Assembly (NCBI GenBank): GCA_001643675.2
Contig: LSRY02000045.1
Span: 306,001-370,000 of the forward strand
Length of the DNA stretch: 64,000 bases
Reading direction: 5' to 3'
DNA from: Monocercomonoides exilis
Taxonomy: Eukaryota; Preaxostyla; Oxymonadida; Polymastigidae
Shown in pieces: positions 1 through 12,300 of this stretch. Under the pieces are notes generated by a model. It ran no database searches. It was not told the origin of the DNA and saw only the letters and a list, made by a program, of their open reading frames with translations. The stretch's first letter is position 1. The number at the start of each line of letters is the position of its first letter. Made by a program: the position numbers and the translations under genes.

Positions 1-1854
1 AGTCGAGGAAATGAGTCTCAACATTGATAATTCGTCATTTTCAGGAGTGAAGAGAAGTGACAATGGAGCAAGCATTTTGGAGTCAAAGAGTGAGAATAAG
101 ATTTGTTTGGTTGTGAATTCGAGCAACATCACAGAAGACAAAGCTGAATCAAGTGAAAAAGGAGGGGCGATATTCTTCACATTGGGTGCATCTGGATCAA
201 TGAAGATGATTAAGTCCGAAGTCAGTCAATGCAGCTGCACCAATGGGAAAGGAGGAGGGGTGTATCTGGCAACAAAAGAACGAGGGGAATTGAATTTCAC
301 ATTTGTTGGAATGAAATTCAGTTCAAACACAGCAAGAGTGGGGAATGACATTTTCATTGAATGTTTCAACATCTCTTCTCAGATCAATGAAAGTCAATTT
401 CAGTTTGATCTTCGAGAGAATCATTACTCACGAATTAATGCAATCTATGGAATTGATAGTTGTGAACACAAAGAAGATGCAAATCTGATTGGATTTGTGA
501 CTATCCATCAGAGTGACACAATTGTTGTGAGCAGTGAGGTTGGATCGAATGACAGACAATGTGGAACAAACACACTTCCATGTGATTCAATTGAGCATGG
601 GCTGGTGCATTTGACATCTGAATATGTGAGTCTATTGTATGTTGACGCTGAGAGTGTGATTGGAAGAGAAATTAATCTGGAGGAGATGAGTCTGAGTTCG
701 AAGAGCAGAGAAAATTGTAAAGTTGAAGTGAAATCAAACATTGAAAAAACAAGAGAGACATTGATAACAACAAGAGAAACAGTCTCGTTGGTGAGAGTCA
801 GCTTTGTGTTTGATTCGTATTTCATCTCTTCACATGAATCATTGATGTCACCCGAAAGAGGAATTCTTGAGATAATAAATTGCTCATTTGACTCAAAACA
901 ATCGGCTGGAGAAGGAAGTATAGAATTAGCAAACATTCCATTTCACATTTTCAACATGGCAAAAGGAGAATTACAACTCGATGGATGCACAATATCAAAT
1001 CTCATTCTTCATAAATCTGCATTGTCTCTTTCATCACCACTTCCATCAGTGATTTATTTGTTTGAGATCAGCAATTCAACAGCTAAAACTTCTCTGATAG
1101 ATATTAATGAATGTGGACAATTAAACATGGAAAAGTTTCATTCAGAAAATATCACAGTTGAGGGAAATGAAGAATTATTGATATCTTGCTTGTCAATGAA
1201 AAAGACAATTCAATTTTCAAATTGCACAATTGGTGGAGTCGGTTCAAAGACAACAAAAGGGAAATTGATGAAATTGGAGGATTGTTTGGATGTGAAAATG
1301 GACAGTTGCATTTTTAATGGAAATTCAAAGGAAAGAAACGAGAAGAATTTGAATGAAGGGGAAGAGATGTGCAGATGGTCAGGATCTCTTATGGATATTG
1401 TGAAAAGTTCTGTGATGATGAAAGTTTCAACAATATCGAATACATCAGATGGAGGAATAACAATGAGGGGAGGAAATGTGAATATTGAGAAAGGAGAATT
1501 TTTGAGTAATAATCCATCAATTGAAGGATATCCATCATTGAGAAGAAATATCATCTGCTCAGATTCAGGAACATTGAATGTGATGAGTTTGAAAGGAGGA
1601 GATGGAGTAAAAGATAGCTCCTCACTTTGGATGTTGAATGAAGGGTGCAGTTTTGAAGGGATTGTTTCTGAGAGAGATTCATCATTCTTCATTCCTGTTC
1701 TGGAGAGTGTGGAAGCAAAAGAAGAAGCAAACAGAATGAAGCTGACATTCAAAGGAATGCTTCTTGTTCCATGCAATTTGTCATTCTCAGTTGTGAAGAA
1801 GAAGGGAGAAGAGAAAGAGATTGAACATTATGATTTTGATTCAAATGGATTCTT
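1..1854 (+). repeat. Direct repeat copy A of ectodomain-coding DNA (partner 16249-18102)
   Basis: Bases 1-1854 match 16249-18102 at a constant offset of 16,248 with no difference seen by eye. Identity stops at base 1855 (tcttg versus tctta). Beyond that the proteins remain about 70 percent alike for some 50 residues and then diverge completely. The repeat probably continues left of the window. A third copy lies inverted in the right palindrome arm (about 58.76-60.62 kb). Confidence 0.9.
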
Positions 1855-3055
1855 GTCAGAAAATGAAGCAGAAGGAAGTGTTGCAAAAGATCTCATCAGC
1901 AATTGTGGAAATGATGTTGAGGTGAGTGTGTGTATTTTGTTTGGGAATGAAGAATCTCCGTCATCAACAAATTCATTCGTTCTGAAGAACAAAAGTGAGA
2001 TTGAATCAAAGGGGGATGAAATAATCTCAAAAGGAGAGGATAATATTGAATGGAGTTTGTTTGCGTTTATTGGGTGCATTGTTGTTCTGGTGCTTTTTGT
2101 TGGTTTGTTTGTTGTGGTGGTTGTGTTTCTGCGAAAGAAACTGAGAGAATCAGAAAAGAAAGTTGAGAAAGAGAGATTGGAAAACGAGGAGATAATGGGG
2201 AAGATAGAGAGGCGAAGAAGGGGAAACAATGGAGGAAGTTTTGAGATGAGTGAAATGCCATCGACATTACTGGAAGGGATGACAAGCCAAATTCCGCTAC
2301 TCATTGACAACGATGAAGAAGATCTTCCAGAGCCTCCTTCGGTGAGCAGTGAAGAATTTCTGAATGAAAATGATTTGCCAGATTTGGAATTTCCATTGTC
2401 ATTTTCCGGGAATGCTTCTGTTTCTGGGGTGTTGCAACCGCATTCATTCAATGTGATATCAGCAAAGAAGCCATTTCGAGAGAAGGAGAAAAATAACATC
2501 AAAACATTGCACTCAGTGATTCATTCAGTACAAGGTAATTTCACCCTGGGAACAAGAGCGATGGATGTTATTGATGGGAAGGAAGTGGTTTTGGCGGTGG
2601 CAGAGCTGTTTGAGCATTTGATTTCAGTTGGAGATGAAAGGGTGGAAATGATGGGGAAACAATTGAGCCCATATTCGATCTTTGTTGAGGAAGGAATTGA
2701 AAATGAAATATTTGTTTTGACAGAGGAATTGAAAGATGAAAAGCAGAAGGAAGAAATGAAGCGATGGAAGGCGCCTGAAGCGGGAGATGAAGAAGAGGAT
2801 ATGGAAAAGGCAGTCGTTTTCACACTTGGACTGATTCTGCATGAGATGACAACTGGGGAAGTGCCATTGAGTGAATGTGAGGCGGAGGAAGCTCAGAAGA
2901 TGATGAGAGATGGAGTGCGACCGCTGACAGAAGGAATTGAAGGAGAAGATCTGGTTGAGCTGATGGAGAAGATGTGGGCAGATGAGCCGAAGGAAAGACC
3001 CACCTTGGTAGAGGTGAAAGAATCATTGAGAGAATTGATAGAAAACGATGCGTAG
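1..3055 (+). CDS. Beta-helix surface protein with TM segment and pseudokinase tail (5' truncated by window edge)
   Basis: The reading frame is open from base 2 (V-E-E-M) and continues off the left edge, so the ATG at 11 is internal. Residues are counted from that ATG. Residues 1-660 are Ser/Asn/Gly-rich beta-helix ectodomain with GKGGGVY turns and one CGTNTLPC module (bases 560-583). A single membrane span follows at about 681-707, then a basic, coiled-coil-like RKKLRESEKK stretch. The tail ends in a kinase C-lobe: RWKAPE (about 918), VVFTLGLILHEMTTGEVP and KERPTLVEV. LSPYSIFV stands where HRDLKxxN is expected and no DFG is visible, so phosphotransfer is unlikely. Orientation in the membrane (ectodomain outside, kinase-like tail in the cytoplasm) is inferred from domain order. 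Bases 1-1854 appear identical to the last module of the giant gene downstream; the tail is different. Family assignment is strong, ligand and partners unknown. Confidence 0.85.
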   Translation, partial: VEEMSLNIDNSSFSGVKRSDNGASILESKSENKICLVVNSSNITEDKAESSEKGGAIFFTLGASGSMKMIKSEVSQCSCTNGKGGGVYLATKERGELNFTFVGMKFSSNTARVGNDIFIECFNISSQINESQFQFDLRENHYSRINAIYGIDSCEHKEDANLIGFVTIHQSDTIVVSSEVGSNDRQCGTNTLPCDSIEHGLVHLTSEYVSLLYVDAESVIGREINLEEMSLSSKSRENCKVEVKSNIEKTRETLITTRETVSLVRVSFVFDSYFISSHESLMSPERGILEIINCSFDSKQSAGEGSIELANIPFHIFNMAKGELQLDGCTISNLILHKSALSLSSPLPSVIYLFEISNSTAKTSLIDINECGQLNMEKFHSENITVEGNEELLISCLSMKKTIQFSNCTIGGVGSKTTKGKLMKLEDCLDVKMDSCIFNGNSKERNEKNLNEGEEMCRWSGSLMDIVKSSVMMKVSTISNTSDGGITMRGGNVNIEKGEFLSNNPSIEGYPSLRRNIICSDSGTLNVMSLKGGDGVKDSSSLWMLNEGCSFEGIVSERDSSFFIPVLESVEAKEEANRMKLTFKGMLLVPCNLSFSVVKKKGEEKEIEHYDFDSNGFLSENEAEGSVAKDLISNCGNDVEVSVCILFGNEESPSSTNSFVLKNKSEIESKGDEIISKGEDNIEWSLFAFIGCIVVLVLFVGLFVVVVVFLRKKLRESEKKVEKERLENEEIMGKIERRRRGNNGGSFEMSEMPSTLLEGMTSQIPLLIDNDEEDLPEPPSVSSEEFLNENDLPDLEFPLSFSGNASVSGVLQPHSFNVISAKKPFREKEKNNIKTLHSVIHSVQGNFTLGTRAMDVIDGKEVVLAVAELFEHLISVGDERVEMMGKQLSPYSIFVEEGIENEIFVLTEELKDEKQKEEMKRWKAPEAGDEEEDMEKAVVFTLGLILHEMTTGEVPLSECEAEEAQKMMRDGVRPLTEGIEGEDLVELMEKMWADEPKERPTLVEVKESLRELIENDA

Positions 3056-4480
3056 CCACAATGAACAAAAGAAATTAGATGCATTCTGATCAGGATTGCA
3101 CGTTTTCCATTCACTTCAAATTCTTAACATTTCACATTCATCTATTTTAAAAAAACAAACAACTTTACAAATTAATGGAAACTGCTTATTACAGAATTAC
3201 AATTCCAAGAATCACTTCACTTTCTTTCACTTACTTATTCTAACGTTCCATTACGTCAAATTCAATTTATTCTTCCTGCTTCTTTCTTTTCTACTCTGCC
3301 TTCATCTCCTTCAACTCCTTCATTTTTTTCATCATCATCTTCTTCTTATAGTTCTGCGACTTCTTTTTCGAATTTATTTTTGCCAATGTTGTTGTCAGAT
3401 ATTCATTTTGCATGTATTTTTAGCGCAGACAGGGCAGTGTCGTTTTCTGTTTCCGAAGGCAAAGGCGGGGCGGCCACTCAGAGACAGTCGCTGACGTTCC
3501 TATTTCAGTCTTTGTCAATTAATTTCAGCCAGCCTGCCACAAATGTTGTGATTGCGATTATTCGCTCTGACTCAAATCAACTCACCGAAAAATAGATTTT
3601 TACCCGTCGACATCACACAATTCATTTTCAACTTCTTTTTTGAAAGGATCGAGTTCATTTCACAATTCTCCATTATCTTTCCCTCTTCCTCATCTTCCCC
3701 ATCTTCCCCATCTTCTCCCTCTTCGCCCACTTCATCACCTTCATCACCTTCATCACCTTCCTCCTCATCATCTTCTTCTTCGTCGTCTTCTTCTTTGTTT
3801 CCGTCTTCACCACCTGGAAATATGAAATTAATTTTCCCTCTATTTTTTGTTCATCATTTTCTTCTCCTTCTTCGCCATATTCAGTCTTGTCTTCTTCATC
3901 CACTTCTATATCATATTTTCCATCATCATCTTCATCTTCCATTTCTTCTTTACCCAGCACCTTCACCAACACCACCACATCCTTCTCCTTCTCCTTCTCC
4001 TTTGGCGAGCTGACTGAGCGACATGTTCATCTGAATGAGGGTGTCAGTTCTGGGAGTGTTTGCAGGGCTGGTTCACAGGCAGTTGATTTGGGGTTGAATG
4101 TGGAGCATGTTTCATTTGGTGTCAGCAGCCGTTCACAGCCGCTTTTTGGGAAGAGAGGAGGAAATGAATGAGATGGCGAGGATGTGGGAGGGATAAGGCA
4201 AGAGACCGATTGCATTCGAATCATCGCTTTCCTTTTTGTCAGCTGTTCAACCATCTTCATCGTCATCGTGATCTTCTTCTTCTTTTGCTTCTGTCTGCAG
4301 CCTGTGGGCAATGAGACATTTTTGAGGAATGGAGATGAAAGAGGTGGGCAATGCAGGGCATTGGTGGAGCCAGAGATGGAAATGGCAGTTTGTGTTGCTT
4401 GGAGCAGAGAGCGAGATGAATGAGAGAGAAGAGAAGAAAGAGAAGGAAGAGAAGAAAAAGAAGAGGAAGAAGCAAAGGGG
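3056..4480. other. Low-complexity spacer with decayed coding traces
   Basis: AT-rich DNA to about 3640, then pyrimidine-rich simple repeats (CATCTTC/TCATCACCT type, 3680-3980). On the minus strand these read as an acidic Glu/Asp-rich frame (3978-3673) like the acidic linkers common in protist proteins. A second minus-strand frame (4530-4027) is Ser-rich. Around 3400-3600 a minus-strand frame looks protein-like but is broken by several stops. I could not assign a product or decide whether this is a multi-exon gene or a remnant. Confidence 0.35.
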
Positions 4481-4664
4481 AAAGAAGTGATGTTCATTTC
4501 TGTCTTCTCTTTTCCGATGAGGTCAGCCACCCGCTGTGCAGCATCTGCCTTCCTCGTTCAGCATTGAGCACTCAGCAAATCGAGTGAAGATACACATCAT
4601 CTCTTCTCTTCTCCTCTGCCACACCGACGCCACACCGACGCCACACCGACACCACTGCAACGCT

Positions 4665-5010
4665 GCAGTCACATCCATCGGGTGGTGTCTGAAGAACACG
4701 GGCAGCTCCCCTTTGCCAAGTGATGACAGCACAGCAGCAACAGCGGCAGCAGCAACAACAGCAGCAGATTGTGCATGGGGTAGCTGTGGAGCGGTTTCCG
4801 CAGGAGCGACTGGCCAAGCATCTCCGGCACGATGTTCGCCTCCTCCGCGGAGTTATCTCTTGTCAGGATGGTCTCGCGCAGCTGGTCATTGCCCTCGATC
4901 TTGTCGGAAGATGGAACATCGGGCTGTGTGCTGGCAGCACAGCCACTTTGTTTGATGTGTTTTGAAAGGGCGAGAGGACTTTCAGAAGAAGACTGCTGCG
5001 ATGGGAGAAG
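4665..5010 (-). CDS. Unidentified exon-like open frame in a GC-rich island
   Basis: The minus-strand frame from just after a TGA at 5013-5011 to a TGA near 4665 is open for about 110 codons. Its composition is protein-like (SSDKIEGNDQLRETILTRDN is part of it), but it has no ATG at its start. That suits an internal exon, with a possible 3' splice site CCATCGCAG near 5000, or a gene remnant. It covers a GC-rich patch containing CAG/CTG repeats (about 4730-4770), which read as poly-Leu here and poly-Gln on the other strand. I recognise no domain. The competing plus-strand Gln-rich frame (4720-4965) cannot be excluded. Confidence 0.3.
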
Positions 5011-6344
5011 TCATTCACCAGAGAGGAGATGGAGCGGAGAAGCGATGGGAAGGGGAATGGTGAGGACAGGCTGTGTGGAGGATGAGAAGGGAAAGAGAAG
5101 GGGAAGGAATTTCTGGAAGAGGGCGAGAAAGATGAATGAAAGGAGAGGGGTGTTGTTTTCGGAGAATATTGTGAGGTGGATGGAGGAGGAGAATAACAAA
5201 GACAAGAAACTGAGAGCAGCCATCGCTCTGGAATTGTGAGGGGAAAGGGGAGGACGATGGCGAAGAAAAGGCAGAGGAATGAGCAGTGGATGGCCGGGCG
5301 TGGTGATTTGGATGGAAGGATCAGGCACAACATTTGGGAATGAGATTTTGTGAAGAGTTTTAAGTGAGCTGTGGAAATGGGATGTTTTGGGGGATGTTCA
5401 AGATCTTATGAAATATGATTGAATTGCGAAAAGAATTGTTTGTCACATGATTTATTCGCCTTCTTCAATTTGAACTTCCTCATCTTCCTCATTTTCTTCA
5501 TCTTCCTCATTTTCTTCTTCACTGTCATTATCTCCATTGTCACCATCATGTTTTCATTTGCACCACCGCAACAAATGAAAGTGTTTTTATGTGAAATCTT
5601 CTTCTTGGTTATTATCATTTTTGTCTTCATAGCCTTCGACAAGTCTGAGCTTTCCCTCTAATTCGTCTGCTTCTTCATCTTCATCTTCCCCTTCGATATT
5701 TTTAAGATTAGGGTTTGTGGAGGTTATTTGAGAAGAAGCAACAAGAAGTTGGACTTTGGATGTTTATTTTTTTTGAGGAAGCAGAAGGGAAGCGAAGATG
5801 AGGCAGAAGTGTTTTGTTGGTAAAAAGGAACGATATTTGGAGGAGAAGAAGAAAGTTTGAGAAGAATGATCATTATAAAAGATATAGGTTTGCCACTTTT
5901 TTCAATGTTCTTTTTCATCAATTATTATTGTTGTTGAAATTAGAATATTTTGCGGGTATATTTACTGCGAATATATGCCTATAGAATATGGAAAGAGAGG
6001 ATATAAAATGCATTAAAGAAGCCAGAAAATAATAATTGAAGGGGCGCTTGGAGGAGTGAGGGGGCGTGAAATATAAATGAAAGGAAAGGAAACGAAGATA
6101 AAAAATTTTTGAAGGCTTTGGAAGACATATAGGACGAATCTTGTTAAAAGCAAAAAGAGGGAAACAAAAGTTGATGATGTGGCAGAAGAAGAAATTTGGC
6201 AAATGATCGAGAAGAAAAAGATATTTTTTTTTGGAAGTTCGATTGAAAGAGAAAATTTGAATAAGGCGAAGAAAGAAGGGAAGGGGAAAATCAGAGACAT
6301 GATTTTTTAGAGATATTTGAAGAAAAGTTGGAAAAAGGAAGAAG
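5011..6344. other. Purine-rich spacer upstream of the giant gene
   Basis: Bases 5011-5400 are purine-rich, with a plus-strand frame ending ENNKDKKLRAAIALEL (stop near 5239) that may be a gene remnant. Bases 5470-5525 carry short tandem copies of CTTCCTCATTTT-like units. From 5650 to 6344 the DNA is AT-rich and purine-biased with no convincing gene. The promoter of the giant gene must lie here, but I see no motif I can name. Confidence 0.35.
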
Positions 6345-9300
6345 ATGAGATATTTTTTTGTTGGGGAGTTATTGAACTCGTCGGTTGAGTTAAATCAAAT
6401 TGTATTGGAGAATTATGATAATTGTTGTTCAGTGTGTGGAATGAGGGGGAGTGTGGTTGTGGTGAGGGGATGTGGTGTGGAGATGGGGAGAGGCAAGGAG
6501 GCGGGGGTGTTTGAGCTGGGCGGGTGCAGAGGGGTGTTTTGGAACATCACGCTGAGAGGGGTTGGAAGGGGAGGAAATGTGTGTGGGAGACTGTTTGGAG
6601 GAGAGGGGAGGATGGGGCAGACGATGAGTGAGAGAGAAGGTGGAGGAAGAGGAAGAGCCGGATGGGGAAGAGGAGGAGGAAGAGCTGAAGGAGGAGAGAG
6701 AGGAGGGCAAGGAGAAGGCGGAGGAAGAAGAGGTGGAGAAGGAAGAGGTGAAGGAAGAGAAGAAGAAAGCGAAGGAGGTGGGAGTGTATTGGTGAGTGAG
6801 TCAGATTTCTCATCTTTTTGTGTGTCTTCAGCCCCATTTCTGGCGCCTCCCTTGACACCCCTTGTATCTCTCACCCAGCTGACCTTCTTCAACATCTCCA
6901 CAAATTTACCGAAAACAAGACGTCTGGCTGAAGAGTTGGGTCAAACCTCGTTTCTGATGAGTGGGTGCACATTTTCATCAGTGTGGGATGTTTATGACGG
7001 GGGCATTGTCCCCTCGCTGAACAGCCCCTCATCATCCTTGGCTGCCTCGAACACCTCATTTGTCGGATGCTATCGCTCTCAGAATGTTGTAGTCAGCGGG
7101 AGTGAAGGGAATCCATCGAAACCAGGGAGACAGCAGATAGCAGACAATGGGGCGAATTCATTCACCTGGTGCGTGTGGAATGGATCAAATACAACTGGAA
7201 CAAGCAATTCAGTTACAGATGGAATATCAAGTGGAGGGGCGATTAATATGTATAATCTGGGATCGGGAACACTTTCAGCGAAATTTTGTTCGTTCAATGA
7301 TTGCTATGCGCATTATGCTGGGGGAGGAATTATGTGTCGTTCTATCAATTCCATCAAGATCGAGAACAACTCGTTCAATGCTTGTACCGCTCAAAAAGAT
7401 GAAGGAGGAGGGATGTATGCTCTATCAATTTCAACATGTGTCAGGATCAGTGGGTGCGAGTTCCAGAAATGCAAAGCAAATTACTATGGAGGAGGATTAT
7501 TTCTCCAATCTTTTAATGTTTCTGGATCTTCCTGCATTGGAACAGAAAATGGGAAAGGAGAGAGTGCTTGTGTGTTTGAGTGCTCGTTCGCTTCGTGTAC
7601 GCTCACAAATTATAATGGTGGAGGGATGTATTGTGCAACTGTTCCAGCTGCATTCAAAATGAGGAGCCTCCAATTTATTTCGTGTTCAGCAGTGTCATAT
7701 GGCGGAGGATTTTGGTTTAATCCAAACCAACAAACAGCTCCAAGCAACAACCTTTATTGCTATTTCTTCTTCTTCCATGATTGCAGATGCAGTAGTTCTA
7801 CTCCATATGGCCACGATGTAATGTATTACGATTATTACAATCTCTTCTCATCGAATAACCCATTCTGTGAATCGTATACAACGAATAGCAATGATAAGAG
7901 AGTGTGCTATTATTATAATGGTTATCAGCATACAGAAAAGAAGGAATGGTTGAAGGAAGGGATGAAGGATCGGTATGTTGGGGTGAGTGGGAATGACGCA
8001 AACAATCTGTGTGGGATGAGTGAGGCAACACCGTGCAAGACCGTGGGGCATGCAGTGAGTTCGAGCATGGCACAGCTGAGCTCGACAATCACAGTGTTGA
8101 GTGGGAGGCATGTGAGCGAAGGGGCGACGATCAATGTTGGGGAAAAGAAGATTTCTGTTTTGGGGAAAGGGAAGACAGTGAGTGTGATTGGGACGAGTGC
8201 GCTTTCGACCTCTTCGACAACGTTGTTTAGCATATCATCTGGTCAACTGGAGGTGGGGCATGTGGGGATCGACCACAACGCGACAAGAAGCCCATCGCCG
8301 AGTGTGTTTGTGGTGTCACTGGGGAGCGGGACTCTTTCACTGGAGGATGTGGTGATCTCAGGTACAACTGGAGGAAGTGTTATATCAGCATCTGTGTTAG
8401 ATGTTGCGCTGAATCAGCTGAAGATGATTGATATTGAGATCAAAAATATAAAAATGAGTCAGCCTCTTTTCGCTGAACCATCATCAGCCGGATCATCATC
8501 AGGAGAGAGTTTGCTGGGTAATGTTACAATTCGGAATGTGAATCGGACAACAGGGGATGGAGTGGTGATGGCAAAAAGCGTGAAGGGTGGGGAGACATTT
8601 GTGGTGTGGAATACAACAATAGAAGGATGTGAGTGTGTGAATGGGAATGGAGGAGGGATAAAGGTTGAGTTGGCGTCTTCTTCAAGTCAAGTTAGAATTG
8701 GATCATCAGCATCGCACAGCGGAGGAACAACAAAATTCAACAAAACGAAGTGCAGTGGATATGGAGGAGGGGTGATGCTATGGCTGGCAGATAGCTCATT
8801 TGGTTTTGAGATTTCATCGGTGAGTTTTGTTGGTTGCAGTGCAACATTGGGAGGGAAAGATGTGTTTGTGAATGGGAGCAGGTTGGTGAGTGGGACAATA
8901 ACAAGTTCAAAGCTGGATTTCTCACGAAATGTTTCTGTTTATGATGAGCTGATGGGATATGACCGGAATGAGGGAGGGATGGGAATATTCCCATTGAATG
9001 TGTTTTTTGACACATTTTCAGGAGCAGCACATGTGGGGAATAAGGTGAATGGGTATGGAGGATATGACTCGTGGTTTTGTGGGTTTGGGTATTTTCCATG
9101 CAAAACGATCGCGTTTGCTTCACAGAACAGATTCAGTTCGTCAAAGAAGAACATTGTGTTGGATTCAGGGTTTGAGCTGGGAGAGGTTGTGTCGATGGCC
9201 GGGTCATATGAATGGGAGGTGTATTGTGGGATTAACAAGACAAATGTGAATGTGAGGGTGCCGAGTGGAATGACATCTTCGTGTTTGATAAATGTTCAGA

Positions 9301-12300
9301 GTGCAAGCTCAATAAAGAACATTGCATTCCAAATTCCATTTCTGTTGTCAAGTGCAACATCGCTCATTGTTTTGACAAGCTCATCACTCACACTCACAGA
9401 CTGCTCAGTTGCTCATATATCAGAGAGCACATCGAGTGTGGCCTTTGGATACAGCATTGTGAATGCGCAGGGTGGGAGTCTGAAAATGGAACGATTTGTG
9501 ATTGGTGGAGCACTTGTGTTTGGAGCTCATTCAGCGATTGAATTTTCTGAAGGAATGACGAGTGTGATATGTTCAGGATGCAATATCAGCGGAATCAAAA
9601 GGAATGAGGGAGATGGAGGATGGATGAAAGGAACAGTTGGGTCGAGTGGAACGTTGACAGTTGAAGGATGCAATGTGAATGGGTGCAGTTGTGGTGGTGG
9701 AAAAGGAGGAGGAATCTATGTTGGATTGAAGGGAAGCGGAAAAGTGGTTGTGAGTGGAACGAGTGTGATTGATGGGAATAAGGCAGAGAATAATGGAGGG
9801 AATGGAGGGAGAGGAGGAGGGATGTTTGTATTGATGGAGAGTGGAGGATGTGGATTGACAATTGGGCAGGATGTGAAGTTTTCGAAAGTGAATGGGAATG
9901 TTGCAACATATGGAAAGGATGTGTTTGTTCGTTGTGGGAGTGGAGTGTTTTTGGATTCAAAAGTGAATGCACAATCATTTGCATTTTTTGACGCAAGCAC
10001 CATTCCATCAGATGTGTTGAAATTGAGTGGATGCGAAAATGGGGAAGAAAATGGTGTGATTCCACTGTTTGTGTATTTGTGCACAATGGGGTCAAAAGTG
10101 CTTGTTGATGGGAGTGGAGGAAATGGGAAGGACCACAGTCATTGTGGATTTGATGGATTCAGGTGTTTGACAGTTGATTATTGTGCGAACTCAAGAATGA
10201 GCAGCACTGTGAATGAAATTGAAATTGTCTCATCTTCTTCAATTGCCAAGGAAATAACAGGACCATCATCATTTGGTGTGATAATTTCAGGCAGAATAGC
10301 GTTATCCGATGGAGAGAGGATGGGGGTGAATGTGAGTGATGGAGGATCAGCCACACAAGATTGGCTTGTTGGATGTTCGAGTTCAGTGACAATGAGCCGA
10401 CTTTCATTTGTTGTGAAAGGTCAGTTGAAATCAAGGAGAAGTGCATTCATCCATTCAACATCAACACTCAGTATGACGAACTGTTCAGTCTCATTTGAGA
10501 GTGGGGCATTGACCAATGGAAAGATCGGATACAGCATCATTGGCATGGCAGGAGGGAATCTGATTGTTGATGGATTTGTGATGGAAAGTTCATTGAAGAC
10601 GAATGGGAAATCTCCAATAACGATGACAAGTGGAGTTCAATTGGAATTGAAGAACAGCAGAGTGAGTGGAGTGGAGGTGGAAGTTGCAGGTGGAAATGGA
10701 GGAGGGGGATGTTTGAATGTTGGGATGGGGGATAATGGGAATGTGAAAATTGAAGAAAGCAATTTTTCATCAAGATGCACAGGTGGAAGTGGAATGAAAG
10801 GGGGAGGGATGATGATATCAGTTGGAAGCGGAGGAACATTGAGGGTGAAAGGAGTGAAATTATCAGGATGTGAAGTTCCATCAGAGGATATTGAGAATGG
10901 AGGGAGAGGAATTGGGGGAGGGATGTTTGCTGAATTTGTCAATCAAATGGGAACATTTTCATTGGAAAGCATGACATTTAGTGGGTGCAATGCATGGAAA
11001 GGGAAGAATTTGTTTGTAGAAGCGTCGGATTTATCGGCTGCCATCAACAGCACATCAATAGGATTCAATCCAGAAATTGGAATTAATGTTGCAGACTTGA
11101 ATGAACTTTGTGGAAGAGAAAGAGACAAGGCAGAGCTGATTGTTCCACTTGTTGTGTTTCTTCGAACATTTTCATCTCCAGCATATGTGAGTGGGAGAGA
11201 ATTAGGAAGTGAATTCAGGCTGTGTGGATATGAAGATTTCCCATGCATAGGAATTGGGAATGTTGGAGAAGTTCAGTTTCCGAGTTCAAAGAGAGTGATC
11301 AGACTGACAAGCACATTTTCATTTGTTGAAGAAGTGAAGTTGGATGAACAATCATATGAGATTGATTCGAGCAACAAAGATGTTGGATTGAAAGTTGGAG
11401 GAACAGGAACAAAAACACAAGAAGCATTGGTGATGAACAGTGTTTCATCAACATTGACAGGGATATTATTTGAATTGGGAGAATCGATTTGGGAACATAC
11501 ATCATTTGTTCATTCTTCAGGAGGGACATTGAGGTTTGCTGATTGTGGGATAAAGATGGGTAATGGAGTGGATGCAGTGAATTATGAGTTTGCGAGTGCA
11601 AGTGGAGGGAATGTGGAGATTATCCGGATGAGTTGTGGAGGGAGTGAGAGAAAAGTGAAATTTGGAATGAAGGCATTCATTGTTATTAATGGAAATGGGG
11701 GTGCTTCGATTGAGGATTCGTTGCTTGAGAGTGTGGAAACAACAAATATGAAGGGATTGATTGATTATTCATCATCATCGAGTTCATTGACGATTGTGAA
11801 TGTGACAGCACAAGAATGTGTGATGGGAGGAAAAGGACTGATATGGGATGATAATGGAAAGAAGCTGGGGATGAGGAATTGCACGATTATGAAGATGAGC
11901 AGTTTGGAGGGAAATGGGAGTGTTGTGAGTGGAGAAGTTGGAAATGGATGTGCTGTTGAGGTGAATGATGTTGTGATTGAAGGATGTGGAACATTGAAGG
12001 GATGTGGAGGAGGGATGAGTGTGATATTGAGGGGAACAGGAGAAATGCGTTTGGGGAAGAGTGGAGTGGTAACATCATTTGAGAAATGTTCGGCTGGAGG
12101 TGAGGGATCAATTGGGGGATATGGAGGAGGAGTGTTGCTGAGATGCGAAGAAGGAGGAAGCGACTTTGTGATGAGTGGATTGACATTTGGAAGAGGTGAG
12201 GGAGCAAACACAGCGGCACATGGAGGAAACAATATGTTTGTTGAAGGAACATATTTGTATCAATTGGTGAATAATGTTTCATTCGACTTCTCATTTGAGA

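Noticed and set aside
3380-3600. A variant genetic code, suggested by TGA and TAA inside protein-like frames
   Set aside because: Several different stop codons interrupt the remnants, while the giant gene and the intact transposase use no in-frame stops at all.
4720-4965. Gln-rich plus-strand frame as a gene
   Set aside because: It rests mainly on a CAG repeat. The minus-strand frame over the same DNA has better composition, so neither could be preferred firmly.
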